Of a stretch of DNA of 64,000 nucleotides, positions 24,592 through 33,388 are shown piece after piece. The translations under genes were made by a program, and so were the position numbers. Location of the stretch: contig NZ_PEFF01000001.1 of assembly GCF_002754375.1 (NCBI RefSeq), positions 6,527,501-6,591,500 on the forward strand. The letters are read 5' to 3'. Positions within the stretch are counted from its first letter, which is position 1; every line of letters begins with the position of its first letter. The stretch comes from Variovorax sp. 54. Lineage in GTDB: Bacteria > Pseudomonadota > Gammaproteobacteria > Burkholderiales > Burkholderiaceae_C. The notes beneath the pieces are model-generated. The model was given only the letters and a program-made list of their open reading frames with translations. It did no database searches and was not told the DNA's origin.

Positions 24592-25610
24592 GGGCGGCGA
24601 GCGGCAGAGTTTAGGGTGCTTCGCGCCTCGCTCACAAGCGCTTCGAGCATGAGGCCGGCGTTGAATGGATGTTCGGCGGTTCGCGCCGCGCTGGCGAGCG
24701 ATTTCGACCAGCGTGCCAGCGCCAGCTTGTGCGGGGCCGGCGGCAGGTCGGCCGCATCGAAGAAACGGGGTTCGGCGCCGTGGCCGACGGCCATGAGGTC
24801 GTGGCACAGCTTCTGCAGCGCAACCACGGCCTGTGCCGGCGCCTGGTCGGTCAGTGCGCCCACGTCGCCGCGCGACATGGCCTTGGGCAGCAGCGACCAC
24901 GCCTTGGGCGATTGGCCCGAGCGTGCCAGCCGCAGCGCATCGCTGGGGCGTCCGCCCGCGGCACGCAGCAGTTGTGTGGCATCGGCGGCCGGCACGTCTT
25001 GTGCCACCAGCCAGGCTTCGGCCTCGGCGGTTTCGGGCCACGGCAGCGTGAAGCCGAGGCAGCGGCTGCGGATGGTCGGCAGCAACTGCCACGCGGCCTC
25101 GCTGGCGAGCACGAAGCGCACGTCGCCGACGGGTTCCTCGAGCGTCTTGAGCAGCGCGTTGGCGGTGATGGTGTTCATGCGCTCGGCGGGATACACCAGC
25201 ACGACCTTGCCGCGACCGCGCGCGCTGGTGCGCTGCGCAAAGCCGACCGCGTCGCGCATGGCCTCGACGCGGATCTCGCGGCTGGCCTTGCGCTTCTTGT
25301 CGTCGATGTCGGACTGGGCCTTTTCGTCGAGCGGCCAGCCGAGTTCGCCCATGGCGACTTCGGGCATCAGCACGCACAAGTCGGCGTGGGTGCGGACCTC
25401 GATGGCGTGGCAGCTGGGGCAGTGGCCGCAGGCGGCACCGCCCTCCTCCAGCGGCTGTTCGCACAGCCAGGCGGCGGCGAGCGCCAGCGCGAGTTCGTAC
25501 TGGCCGATGCCCGACGGGCCTTGCAGCAGCCAGGCATGGCCGCGCTGGCGCAGCAGTTCGGCCAGCGGCTGGCGCAGCCAGGGGGTCAACGTGTTCACCG
25601 GCTCGCTCAT
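24588..25610 (-). CDS. holB: DNA polymerase III subunit delta'
   Basis: A 340-residue clamp-loader subunit. The P-loop-like region reads [18 protein letters not shown] with Gln in place of the Walker Lys, as is normal for delta' subunits that do not hydrolyse ATP. A zinc module [18 protein letters not shown] follows, then [10 protein letters not shown], the conserved SRC-adjacent motif region with TIRSRCLGF, and a C-terminal collar domain. It acts in the cytosol within the clamp loader that puts the beta clamp on DNA. It overlaps tmk upstream and pilZ downstream by 4 bases each. Confidence 0.95.
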   Translation of the reverse strand: MSEPVNTLTPWLRQPLAELLRQRGHAWLLQGPSGIGQYELALALAAAWLCEQPLEEGGAACGHCPSCHAIEVRTHADLCVLMPEVAMGELGWPLDEKAQSDIDDKKRKASREIRVEAMRDAVGFAQRTSARGRGKVVLVYPAERMNTITANALLKTLEEPVGDVRFVLASEAAWQLLPTIRSRCLGFTLPWPETAEAEAWLVAQDVPAADATQLLRAAGGRPSDALRLARSGQSPKAWSLLPKAMSRGDVGALTDQAPAQAVVALQKLCHDLMAVGHGAEPRFFDAADLPPAPHKLALARWSKSLASAARTAEHPFNAGLMLEALVSEARSTLNSAARRP

Positions 25611-26287
25611 TGCGCGGCTCCTTGCACAGGCGACAGCACGCCACGCGCCACCAGCGCCGTGTCGATCTGTTGCCAGACCTGGTCACGCGCCTGGCTCGCG
25701 TCGATGCGCACGAAGCGCGACGCGTCGGCGGCGGCGCGGGCCGCATAGCCCTGCGCCACGCGGCGGAAGAACTCGACCGGCTGGGCCTCGAACTTGTCGG
25801 GCACGCGCGCGCCAGCGAGACGCTGGGCGGCGATTTCGGGGGCGAGGTCGAACCACACGGTCAGTTGCGGCTGCAACAGTTGCGACGCCGGCACACCGGC
25901 CCGGCCCGCCTGCACCCACTGTTCGAGCGTAGCCAGCACGGCGGTGTCGAAGCCGCGTCCCGCGCCCTGGTAGGCGAAGGTGGCGTCGGTAAAACGGTCG
26001 CACAGCACGACCTCGCCACGCGCCAGCGCCGGTTCGATGACCTGCGCGATGTGGTCGCAGCGTGCCGCGAACACCAGCAGCGATTCGGTCAACGGGTTCA
26101 TCGGCTGTTCGAGCACCAGCCCACGCAGCGTCTCGGCCAGCGGCGTGCCACCGGGTTCGCGCGTGCGCACCACGGTGCGGCCCTGTGCCTTGAAGCGGGC
26201 TTCCAGTGCGTCGAGGTGGCTGGACTTGCCTGCGCCGTCGATGCCTTCCAGCGTCAGAAACAGGCCGCCATTGCTGATCGAACTCAT
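25607..26287 (-). CDS. tmk: Thymidylate kinase
   Basis: A 226-residue kinase that makes dTDP from dTMP. The P-loop is [18 protein letters not shown], the dTMP site is [11 protein letters not shown], the DRF motif is [13 protein letters not shown] and the lid region includes [18 protein letters not shown]. Length and motif order are normal. It overlaps mltG upstream and holB downstream by 4 bases each, giving the widely conserved mltG-tmk-holB operon. Confidence 0.95.
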   Translation of the reverse strand: MSSISNGGLFLTLEGIDGAGKSSHLDALEARFKAQGRTVVRTREPGGTPLAETLRGLVLEQPMNPLTESLLVFAARCDHIAQVIEPALARGEVVLCDRFTDATFAYQGAGRGFDTAVLATLEQWVQAGRAGVPASQLLQPQLTVWFDLAPEIAAQRLAGARVPDKFEAQPVEFFRRVAQGYAARAAADASRFVRIDASQARDQVWQQIDTALVARGVLSPVQGAAQ

Positions 26288-27438
26288 TGGGTCGCCTTGG
26301 GTTGGGAGCTGCTGCCGCCGCCGCCGCGCTGGTAGCGGTTGACCGCGCGGTTGTGGTCGTCGAGCGAGCTGCTGAACTGGCTCGTGCCGTCGCCGCGCGA
26401 GACGAAGTACAGCGACTTGCTCTGCGCCGGCTGCACGGCTGCCAGCAGCGCGGCCTTGCCGGGCATGGCGATCGGCGTGGGCGGCAGGCCGCCGCGGGTG
26501 TAGGTGTTCCAGGGCGTGTCGGTCTGCAGGTCGCGCTTGCGCAGGTTGCCGTCGAAGGCGGCACCCAGGCCGTAGATCACGGTCGGGTCGGTCTGCAGCG
26601 GCATGCCGATGCGCAGCCGGTTGGTGAAGACGGCGGCAATCTCTGCGCGGTCGTTGGCCTTGCCTGTCTCCTTTTCGACAATGCTGGCCAAAATAAGCAC
26701 CTCATCGGCCGATTTGAGGGGCAAATCGGCCGCGCGGGCCGCCCAGGCGGCTTCGAGCTTCTTGTCCATGGCCCGCATGGCGCGTTGCAGCAGCGCAATG
26801 TCGGTCGAGCCCTTCGAATAGGTGTACGTGTCCGGGAAGAAGCGGCCTTCGGGGTGCAGGCCCGGCTTGCCCAGCGCGGCCATGAGCGCGTCTTCGGTCA
26901 TGCCCGTGCTTTCGGGCTTGAGCTGTTCGGCCTTGGCGAGCGCCGCGCGCACCTGGCGGATGTTCCAGCCTTCAACCAGCACCACGCTGCGCGTGGCTTC
27001 CTCGCCGCGCACCAGGATGTTGAGCAGCAGCTTGGGCGTGACGCCGCGTTCCAGTTCGTAACTGCCGGCGCGCATCTGGCGGTCTTGCCCCGAGATGCGG
27101 AACCACCAGTACAGCAGCTGCGGCTGCACGTCGGCACCCGCGTCGGCCACGGCCTGGGCGATGCCGCGCGGCGTGGTGCCGGGCTCCACGGACAGGTCGA
27201 CGCTGGGCGTCGGCAACTTGAGCGGCTGGTGCACCCACCAGAGACCGGCGCCGCCGAGCGCCAGGACGGCCAGGGCCACGAGCAGAAAGAGCGTGAGGAA
27301 GAAGCTGCGCACGAATCCGAGGAAAAGACGGAGGAAGAAAAAGGGCCTGCCAGACGATGGACACAGACCCGCGGGAAAGACCGGCCCCATCGCTGCGACG
27401 GGGAATCCCTGCCGCCCCGAAGGAACAGGCACGGCCAT
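26284..27438 (-). CDS. mltG: Endolytic murein transglycosylase MltG
   Basis: An inner-membrane enzyme that cleaves nascent peptidoglycan and ends glycan strands. One N-terminal span, [18 protein letters not shown], is followed by a LysM-like portion and the YceG catalytic domain. This includes [14 protein letters not shown] sequence ([13 protein letters not shown]), the catalytic glutamate in [10 protein letters not shown], and [17 protein letters not shown]. The longest frame is 384 residues, starting at 27438. A GTG at 27312 directly before the membrane span would give 342 residues, closer to the E. coli protein, so the start is uncertain. It is divergent from ygfZ with only 12 bases between the furthest starts. 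Confidence 0.92.
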   Translation of the reverse strand: MAVPVPSGRQGFPVAAMGPVFPAGLCPSSGRPFFFLRLFLGFVRSFFLTLFLLVALAVLALGGAGLWWVHQPLKLPTPSVDLSVEPGTTPRGIAQAVADAGADVQPQLLYWWFRISGQDRQMRAGSYELERGVTPKLLLNILVRGEEATRSVVLVEGWNIRQVRAALAKAEQLKPESTGMTEDALMAALGKPGLHPEGRFFPDTYTYSKGSTDIALLQRAMRAMDKKLEAAWAARAADLPLKSADEVLILASIVEKETGKANDRAEIAAVFTNRLRIGMPLQTDPTVIYGLGAAFDGNLRKRDLQTDTPWNTYTRGGLPPTPIAMPGKAALLAAVQPAQSKSLYFVSRGDGTSQFSSSLDDHNRAVNRYQRGGGGSSSQPKATQ

Positions 27439-27450
27439 GATAATTCAGCG

Positions 27451-28377
27451 ATGACCACAGTCGTTCTCAACGGGGTGAGCACCCTGCCCCACCTCGGCGT
27501 GATTCGCGCCGAAGGCCCTGATGCCGCCAGCTTTTTGCACGGCCAGCTCACGCAGGATTTTTCTCTGCTCGGCGCCACCGAGGCCCGCCTGGCGGCGCTT
27601 TGCACGGCCAAGGGCCGCGTGATCGCCAGCTTCATCGGCATCCGGCCGCAACCCGAACTCATCCTGCTGGTGTGCAGCCGCGACATCCTGGCGGCCACGC
27701 TCAAGCGCCTGTCGATGTACGTGCTGCGCGCCAAGGTCAAGCTCACCGACGCCACCGAGCAGTTCGCGCTGCACGGCCTGGCCGGCACCGCCCTGAGCGC
27801 CAACGGCCTCGACGCAGCCCTGCCGCCCGGTCGCCGCACGGCCATCGGCGAAGACATCAGCGTGGTGTCGCTCTACCCGGCCGACGGCGTGCCGCGCGCG
27901 CTGTGGATCGCCCCAACCGTACAGAAGGCGCCCGTGGGCCCGACGCTCGACGCCGTCCTGTGGCCCTGGAGCGAGGTGCGCAGCGGCATCGTGACGCTGA
28001 CCACGCCGGTCATCGAGGCCTTCGTGCCGCAGATGATCAACTACGAGTCGGTGGGTGGCGTGAACTTCAAGAAGGGCTGCTACCCCGGCCAGGAAATCGT
28101 GGCACGCAGCCAGTTCCGCGGCACGCTCAAGCGCCGCACCTACCTCGCCCAGACCGACGCGCCGCTGGCCGCGGGCCAAGAGGTGTTTGCCGCCAACGAC
28201 GCCGAACAGCCCGTGGGCACCGTGGCGCAGGCCGCACCCGCGCCCGATGGCGGCTGGTCGGCGCTCATCTCCATCCAGATCGCCGCGCTCGAGGCCGGCG
28301 GCCTGCACGCCGGCACGCCCGACGGGCCGGTGCTGTCGATCGATCCGCTGCCGTACCCGCTGCTCGAAGACATCTGA
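27451..28377 (+). CDS. ygfZ: Folate-binding protein YgfZ
   Basis: A 308-residue GcvT-like protein that supports iron-sulfur cluster maintenance with tetrahydrofolate. The family signature K-G-C-Y-x-G-Q-E is present as FKKGCYPGQEIVARSQFRG, and the N terminus has FLHGQLTQDF as in YgfZ. The start at 27451 is the first ATG after the divergent mltG start. A terminator follows 38 bases after the stop. The mltG/ygfZ divergent pair is standard in betaproteobacteria. Confidence 0.93.
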   Translation: MTTVVLNGVSTLPHLGVIRAEGPDAASFLHGQLTQDFSLLGATEARLAALCTAKGRVIASFIGIRPQPELILLVCSRDILAATLKRLSMYVLRAKVKLTDATEQFALHGLAGTALSANGLDAALPPGRRTAIGEDISVVSLYPADGVPRALWIAPTVQKAPVGPTLDAVLWPWSEVRSGIVTLTTPVIEAFVPQMINYESVGGVNFKKGCYPGQEIVARSQFRGTLKRRTYLAQTDAPLAAGQEVFAANDAEQPVGTVAQAAPAPDGGWSALISIQIAALEAGGLHAGTPDGPVLSIDPLPYPLLEDI

Positions 28378-28414
28378 TTCCCCCTGCGTCCCTGTTTTGT
28401 TTCCGGGGGCGCTT

Positions 28415-28445
28415 GGCGCTGTCTTGACGACAGCGCCATTTTTTT
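28415..28445 (+). terminator. Terminator after ygfZ
   Basis: GGCGCTGTC (28415-28423), loop TTGAC and GACAGCGCC (28429-28437) are followed by ATTTTTTTG. Confidence 0.92.
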
Positions 28446-28520
28446 GCGCGACGCTTAACCCCGTTCGCGAGGCCCCGCCGTAGAAGCCTGCATCGATCCA
28501 CTCCTGGCAAGGAAGCCACC

Positions 28521-29423
28521 ATGATGCAGCGCAGACTTCTCCTCACCACCGTCCTGGCCCTGACCGCGCTGTCGGCGGCGGCAGAAAGCCCGGCCCGGCC
28601 GTACCCCTCCAGCGCCCCCCGCATCGGCGGGCTGATGAACATCAGCATCGTCGACCGCACGAACGGCGCCGAGCTGCCGATCTACCGCCACCGCGGCGAG
28701 TACTGGGTGGCCGGCCGGCCCGGCGCACGCTATGCGATCCGGGCACGCAATGCGATGGGCGAACGCGTCATGGCCGTGATGTCGGTGGACGGCGTCAACG
28801 TCGTCACCGGCGAAACCGCCGGCATCGGCCAGAACGGCTACGTGTTCGGACCGCGCGAGCGCAGCGACATCACGGGCTGGCGCAAGAGCGATTCGCAGAT
28901 CGCGGCCTTCGAGTTCGCCGCCGCCGGCAACTCGTACGCGAGCCGCACGGGCCGCCCCGACGACGTGGGCGTGATCGGCGTCGCGATGTTCCGCGAGCGA
29001 CAGCCGGAGCCGCCGGTCGTGATGCCGTATCCGTCGCGCGATGAGTACAGCAACCGCGAACGGCGCAGCGAGGCGCCGTCCTCGATGGGCGATGCACGCG
29101 CCAAGGCGGCTCCTCCCGCCGGCAACGGCGACATGGCCGCCGAGTCCTCGGCCGGCGCCATGGCCCGCCAGTCGGCGCCCAGCCCGAGCCTGGGCACGGC
29201 CCACGGACGGCGCGAGACTTCTTACGTCGGCAAGACGACCTTCGAGCGCGCCAATTCGCAGCCCGACGAGGTGATCCGCATCCGCTACGACAGCCGCGAA
29301 AACCTGGTCGCCGCGGGCGTCATTCCGATGCCGCAGCGCTGGCCGCGCCCGTCAGGTCCGTCGCCGTTCCCGGGCTCGGACCCGGACCCGGGCTACGTGC
29401 CGGACCCGCCCGCCCGCTACTGA
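28521..29423 (+). CDS. Secreted hypothetical protein
   Basis: A 300-residue exported protein with signal peptide MMQRRLLLTTVLALTALSAAAE. Residues about 35-160 look folded: ISIVDRTNGAELPIYRHRGE, YWVAGRPGARYAIRARNAMG, and VDGVNVVTGETAG then GYVFGPRERSDITGWRKS. This resembles a beta-rich domain found in secreted hypotheticals. The C-terminal half is a disordered, Pro/Ser/Arg-rich tail ending PDPGYVPDPPARY. AAGGAAG at 28509-28515 supports the start. It is monocistronic, with ygfZ terminated before it and a convergent neighbour after it. Function unknown. Confidence 0.75.
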   Translation: MMQRRLLLTTVLALTALSAAAESPARPYPSSAPRIGGLMNISIVDRTNGAELPIYRHRGEYWVAGRPGARYAIRARNAMGERVMAVMSVDGVNVVTGETAGIGQNGYVFGPRERSDITGWRKSDSQIAAFEFAAAGNSYASRTGRPDDVGVIGVAMFRERQPEPPVVMPYPSRDEYSNRERRSEAPSSMGDARAKAAPPAGNGDMAAESSAGAMARQSAPSPSLGTAHGRRETSYVGKTTFERANSQPDEVIRIRYDSRENLVAAGVIPMPQRWPRPSGPSPFPGSDPDPGYVPDPPARY

Positions 29424-29432
29424 TCGGCTTGC

Positions 29433-30317
29433 TCAGCGCAGCGCGCGCCGCATCTCGATGTGCGGAATGCCGGCTTCCTCGAAAGGCTGCCCATGCACCG
29501 CGTAGCCGAGCCGCGCATAGAAACGCTCGGCGCTGCGCTGCGCATTGAGCGCCACCTCGCGGTCGCCGCGTGCGCGGGCCGCGTCTTCGAGCGCCTGCAC
29601 CACGGCCGCGCCGTGCCCGCCGCTGCGCAAGGTGCGGTGCACCGCCATGCGGCCGATGTGCGACACGCCGTCTTCGGCGGCCAGCAGCCGGCCCGTGCCG
29701 ATGACCTGCCCGATGCGGTTGCGCGCCACAGCATGCAGCACGACGGCGTCGTGCGCATCCCATTCCAGCTCCTTGGGAATGTTCTGCTCTTCGATGAACA
29801 CGGCGCGGCGCAGCGCGCTCGCGCCTTCGCCGAGCGCGGCCCAGTCGCCGGTCTCGACGGTGCGCATCGGCTCGCCGGCCTCGAAGGCCATCAGCGTTTC
29901 GCGCAGCGCGGCAGGCACCGCCTTCGAGGTCTGCGTGGCCGGGTCGGCAAACACGTAGACGAGCTCGCAGCCGACCAGGAACTGGTCCTGACGGAAAAGC
30001 CCGCCCTGGAACACGATCGACGAGTTGCCGATGCGCGCGCACTTCATGCCCACGTCGATCACGTCGTCCATGCGCGCGGAGGCGCCGAAGTCGATGGTCG
30101 CCTTGCGCACGTACAGGTCGCCGCCAAGTTCCAGCATGGCCTCTTCATAAGGAAGCGCCATCGCCCGCCAGTAGTCGGCGATGGCGGTGTCGAAGTACAT
30201 CAGGTAGTGCGCGTTGAAGACGATCTTCTGCATGTCCACCTCGGCCCAGCGCACGCGCAGGCGGTGGAAAAAACGGAAGTCCGCGCGGACGGGCGTGTCG
30301 TTGTTGTGCTCGCTCAT
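29433..30317 (-). CDS. YbgC-type acyl-CoA thioesterase fused to GNAT acetyltransferase
   Basis: A 294-residue two-domain protein. The N-terminal 140 residues are a hotdog thioesterase with the 4HBT signature RVRWAEVDMQKIVFNAHYL (catalytic-type Asp in the WAEVD motif) and FQGGLFRQDQ. The C-terminal part from about residue 155 is an ElaA/GNAT fold: RRAVFIEEQNIPKELEWD, GTGRLLAAEDGVSHIGRMAV, SGGHGAAVVQALEDAARARG (the acetyl-CoA loop) and ERFYARLGYAVHG. The ATG at 30317 overlaps the upstream esterase stop by 4 bases. Both parts look intact, so the chain may couple thioester hydrolysis with acetyl transfer; substrates are unknown. Confidence 0.85.
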   Translation of the reverse strand: MSEHNNDTPVRADFRFFHRLRVRWAEVDMQKIVFNAHYLMYFDTAIADYWRAMALPYEEAMLELGGDLYVRKATIDFGASARMDDVIDVGMKCARIGNSSIVFQGGLFRQDQFLVGCELVYVFADPATQTSKAVPAALRETLMAFEAGEPMRTVETGDWAALGEGASALRRAVFIEEQNIPKELEWDAHDAVVLHAVARNRIGQVIGTGRLLAAEDGVSHIGRMAVHRTLRSGGHGAAVVQALEDAARARGDREVALNAQRSAERFYARLGYAVHGQPFEEAGIPHIEMRRALR

Positions 30318-31285
30318 GGGTTCAATGCCTCTTTCAGTGCGCGGGCCGCGTCGTTCTGCGCTTGCAGCGCTTCGGGAATCGCCCGACCCATCTTGATGAA
30401 TTCGTGGATCACGCCACGGTAGATTTCCAGGTCGACCGCCACGCCCGCGGCGCGCAGCTTGTCGGCGTAGGCGATGCCTTCGTCCACCACGGGGTCGGCC
30501 TCCGCCAGCCCGATCCAGGCCGGCGCCACGCCGTCGACGTCGTCGGCCAGCAAGGGCGCAAAGCGCCAGTCGTCGCGGTCGGCGGGCGTGTTCACGTACT
30601 GGCCGAAGAAGAAGTCGATCATGGCCTTCGTCAGCAGCGGACCGTCGACATGGCGTCGGTGCGACTCGGTGTCCTGGTGCGCGGCCATGCCCGGATAAAT
30701 GAGCAACTGCAGCGCCACCGGCAGGCCGGCATCGCGCGCCAGGATCGCGCACACGGCCGCCAGCGTGCCGCCGGCACTGTCGCCGCCCACGGCGAGGCGC
30801 GTGCCGTCGAGGCCGAGGCTCGCGCCTTGCGTGGCGACGAACTGGAAGGCATCCCAGGCATCGTTCGATGCGGTCGGAAACTTGTGCGCGGGCGCGAGCC
30901 GGTAGTCGACCGACACCACCGCGCAGCCGCTTTTCTGGCTCAGCACGCGGCACAGCGTGTCGTGCGTTCGGATGTTGCCGACCGTGAAGCCACCGCCGTG
31001 GAAGTACACGAGCACCGGCAGCACCTCGGCCGACGGCGCATACAGCCGCGCGGGCATCGCGTGGCCGTCGCGCGCGGCAATGTGGAAGTCTTCGATGCGC
31101 GCCAGCTCGGGCTTCGGCACCTCGAGCACACCCGCGCCTTTTTCGTACGAGGCCTTGGCTTCGTCGGGCGTGAGGCGATCGAGCGGTGGATGGCCCGCGC
31201 GCCCCATGCGCTCGACCACGCCGGCCATCTTCGCGGTGAGTGCGGGCTGCGTGAGGCGGTTGTTCGTTGTCGTGGTCGCGTTCAC
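30314..31285 (-). CDS. HSL-family alpha/beta hydrolase (esterase)
   Basis: A 323-residue hormone-sensitive-lipase-type esterase. The oxyanion motif is YFHGGGFTVGN, the nucleophile elbow is VGGDSAGGTLAAV, the Asp is in the GLAEADPVVDEG region and the His is in GVIHEF. It likely hydrolyses short acyl or acetyl esters in the cytosol. A GTG start at 31285 is chosen because it overlaps the upstream stop as GTGA; longer frames add unnatural sequence. It forms an operon with the FAH-family gene upstream and the thioesterase-GNAT gene downstream. Confidence 0.88.
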   Translation of the reverse strand: MNATTTTNNRLTQPALTAKMAGVVERMGRAGHPPLDRLTPDEAKASYEKGAGVLEVPKPELARIEDFHIAARDGHAMPARLYAPSAEVLPVLVYFHGGGFTVGNIRTHDTLCRVLSQKSGCAVVSVDYRLAPAHKFPTASNDAWDAFQFVATQGASLGLDGTRLAVGGDSAGGTLAAVCAILARDAGLPVALQLLIYPGMAAHQDTESHRRHVDGPLLTKAMIDFFFGQYVNTPADRDDWRFAPLLADDVDGVAPAWIGLAEADPVVDEGIAYADKLRAAGVAVDLEIYRGVIHEFIKMGRAIPEALQAQNDAARALKEALNP

Positions 31286-32160
31286 TTGAAAGACACCACC
31301 ACCGGTTGCATGCGCGACAGCCCCTCGTAGCTCACCACCACCGTCAGCCCGGCCTTGGGCGGCAGCAGCGGCGAGAACGAGCCCAGGCTGATCAGGTCGC
31401 CCGGCTTCAGCGCGATGCCTTCCTTGGCCAGCGCGCCGGCCAGCCACACCACGGCATTGAGCGGGTGCTCGAGGATGTCCGAGCCCTTGCCGGTGGCCAG
31501 CTCCTTGCCCTGCCCGTCCTTCATGACCACGCGCATGTCGCGCAGGCTCTCGAGCATCCAGGACTGGCCGTCGGCTGTGGTCGGCACATCGACCGACAGG
31601 CCGCGCACGCCGAGCCGCGCACCGACGTTGATGGCCGCCACGCCCGGGCCGTTGAGCTTGGACGGCGTCTGCACCGCGAGGTCGGGCAGCTCGATGAAGG
31701 GAATGAGCTGGTCGATGTTGGCCAGCACCTCGGCCGGCGTCTTCGCCTTGTGGATGTCGGCGCTCTTCACGCGCACCAGCATGTCGGCTTCGAACAGCGG
31801 CCGCGCGCCGAAGGCCGCATCGACCACCGCACCGGTGTCGAGCAGCATGCGCTGGTAGAGCACGCCCCACACCGGCTGGTCGTAGTTGAAGCGCTTCTGC
31901 ACCGCGGGGTTGGTCAGGCCCGCCTTGTAGCCGACCACGTCACCGAGGTTGCGCGCATGCAGCACGTTGAGCTTGGCGCGCGTGCAGGCGGCGTCGGCCT
32001 CGTCGAGGTTCTCGATGTCGGCGGCGGGCGTACGCGCCGCCTGCGCCGCGGCGAAGTCGGCTACTTGGGTGTCGCTGAGGCAGGCGGCCTGGGCCGCGGC
32101 GCCGAGTGCGAGCAGCACTGTGCCGAGTGCGACACACGCAAGGGTTTTGTTGATGGGCAA
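31282..32160 (-). CDS. Exported fumarylacetoacetase/hydratase-family protein
   Basis: A 292-residue protein related to 2-keto-4-pentenoate hydratase: VGYKAGLTNPAVQKRFN, WGVLYQRMLL, FEADMLVRV and the C-terminal LNAVVWLAGALAKEGIALKPGDLISLGSF are all typical. Unusually it begins with a clear signal peptide, NKTLACVALGTVLLALGAAAQA, so it is predicted periplasmic, whereas family hydratases are cytosolic. The metal-binding Glu of EADMLVR is kept. The start at 32160 faces the divergent Fe-ADH gene. A catabolic or sensing role on a 2-keto acid is possible; the substrate is unknown. Confidence 0.8.
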   Translation of the reverse strand: MPINKTLACVALGTVLLALGAAAQAACLSDTQVADFAAAQAARTPAADIENLDEADAACTRAKLNVLHARNLGDVVGYKAGLTNPAVQKRFNYDQPVWGVLYQRMLLDTGAVVDAAFGARPLFEADMLVRVKSADIHKAKTPAEVLANIDQLIPFIELPDLAVQTPSKLNGPGVAAINVGARLGVRGLSVDVPTTADGQSWMLESLRDMRVVMKDGQGKELATGKGSDILEHPLNAVVWLAGALAKEGIALKPGDLISLGSFSPLLPPKAGLTVVVSYEGLSRMQPVVVSFK

Positions 32161-32223
32161 GAATGTCCCCTCTTGTTAGATTCGAACGGTCAGCAATCGT
32201 ACTGCCCTCGGGCGTTCCCCCTC

Positions 32224-33360
32224 ATGGCCCTCATCCAATACCTCACCCAGATCCAGTTCGAATTCGGCGCCATCCAGCTCCTGTCGAGCGAGTGCGCGCG
32301 CATCGGCATCAACCGCCCCCTGATCGTCACCGACGCCGGCGTGCGCGCGGCCGGCGTGCTGCAGAAGGCGCTCGATGCCATCGCCGATCTCGAGGTCTCG
32401 GTGTTCGACCAGACGCCCTCCAACCCGACCGAGGCCGCCGTGCGCGCCGCCGTCGAGCTCTACCGCAGCGGCCGCTGCGACGGCCTCATCGCCGTGGGCG
32501 GCGGCTCCGCCATCGACTGCGCCAAGGGCGTGGCCATCGCCGCCACGCATGAAGGCCCGCTCAAGACTTACGCCACCATCGAAGGCGGCTCGCCCAAGAT
32601 CACCGAGCGCGCGGTGCCGCTCATTGCCGTGCCCACCACCAGCGGCACCGGCAGCGAGGTGGCGCGCGGCGCCATCGTCATCGTCGACGACCACCGCAAG
32701 CTGGGCTTCCACAGCTGGTTCCTCATGCCCAAGGCCGCCATCTGCGACCCCGAGCTCACGCTCGGCCTGCCGCCCCGGCTCACGGCCGCCACCGGCATGG
32801 ACGCCATTGCGCACTGCATGGAAACCTTCATGTCGGCCGCCTTCAACCCGCCGGCCGACGGCATCGGCCTTGACGGCCTGGAGCGCGCGTGGAGCCACAT
32901 CGAACGCGCGACCAAAGACGGCAGCGACCGCGAGGCGCGCCTGAACCTCATGAGCGCATCGATGCAGGGCGCCATGGCCTTCCAGAAGGGCCTGGGCTGC
33001 GTGCACTCGCTGAGCCACAGCCTGGGCGGTGTCGACCCGCGCCTGCACCACGGCACGCTCAACGCCCTCTTCCTGCCGGCGGTGATCCACTTCAATTCGG
33101 GTGCCGAGTCGGTGCAGAAAGAACAGCGCCTGCAGCGCATGGCACAGGCCATGCACCTGGATTCGGCCGGCGACCTCGGCGATGCGATCCGCGACATGAA
33201 CGCGCGCCTCGGACTGCCCACCGGCCTGGCCGAAGTGGGCGTGACGCCCGCGATGTTCGAACAGATCATCGACGGCGCCATGGCCGACCATTGCCACAAG
33301 ACCAACCCGCGGCTGGCCACGCGCGACGACTACAAGGCGATGCTCGAAGCGTCGATGTAA
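32224..33360 (+). CDS. Iron-containing alcohol dehydrogenase
   Basis: A 378-residue type III alcohol dehydrogenase. NAD binding is shown by GLIAVGGGSAIDCAKG and PTTSGTGSEV. The metal ligands lie in CDPELTLGLPPRLTAATGMDAIAHCMETF (Asp, His), VHSLSHSLGG (His) and DPRLHHGTLNALFLP (His). The family includes maleylacetate reductases and various alcohol dehydrogenases; the exact substrate is not readable. The ATG at 32224 is divergent from the exported FAH gene, with 63 bases between them for both promoters. Confidence 0.88.
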   Translation: MALIQYLTQIQFEFGAIQLLSSECARIGINRPLIVTDAGVRAAGVLQKALDAIADLEVSVFDQTPSNPTEAAVRAAVELYRSGRCDGLIAVGGGSAIDCAKGVAIAATHEGPLKTYATIEGGSPKITERAVPLIAVPTTSGTGSEVARGAIVIVDDHRKLGFHSWFLMPKAAICDPELTLGLPPRLTAATGMDAIAHCMETFMSAAFNPPADGIGLDGLERAWSHIERATKDGSDREARLNLMSASMQGAMAFQKGLGCVHSLSHSLGGVDPRLHHGTLNALFLPAVIHFNSGAESVQKEQRLQRMAQAMHLDSAGDLGDAIRDMNARLGLPTGLAEVGVTPAMFEQIIDGAMADHCHKTNPRLATRDDYKAMLEASM

Positions 33361-33388
33361 GTCCCCGCCGGCGACGATGGTCGCCGCA

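Noticed and set aside
23391..26335. Long plus-strand frames opposite tatD, holB and tmk
   Set aside because: They are antisense shadows of well-supported genes, rich in Arg, Gln and Val repeats with no recognisable domain.
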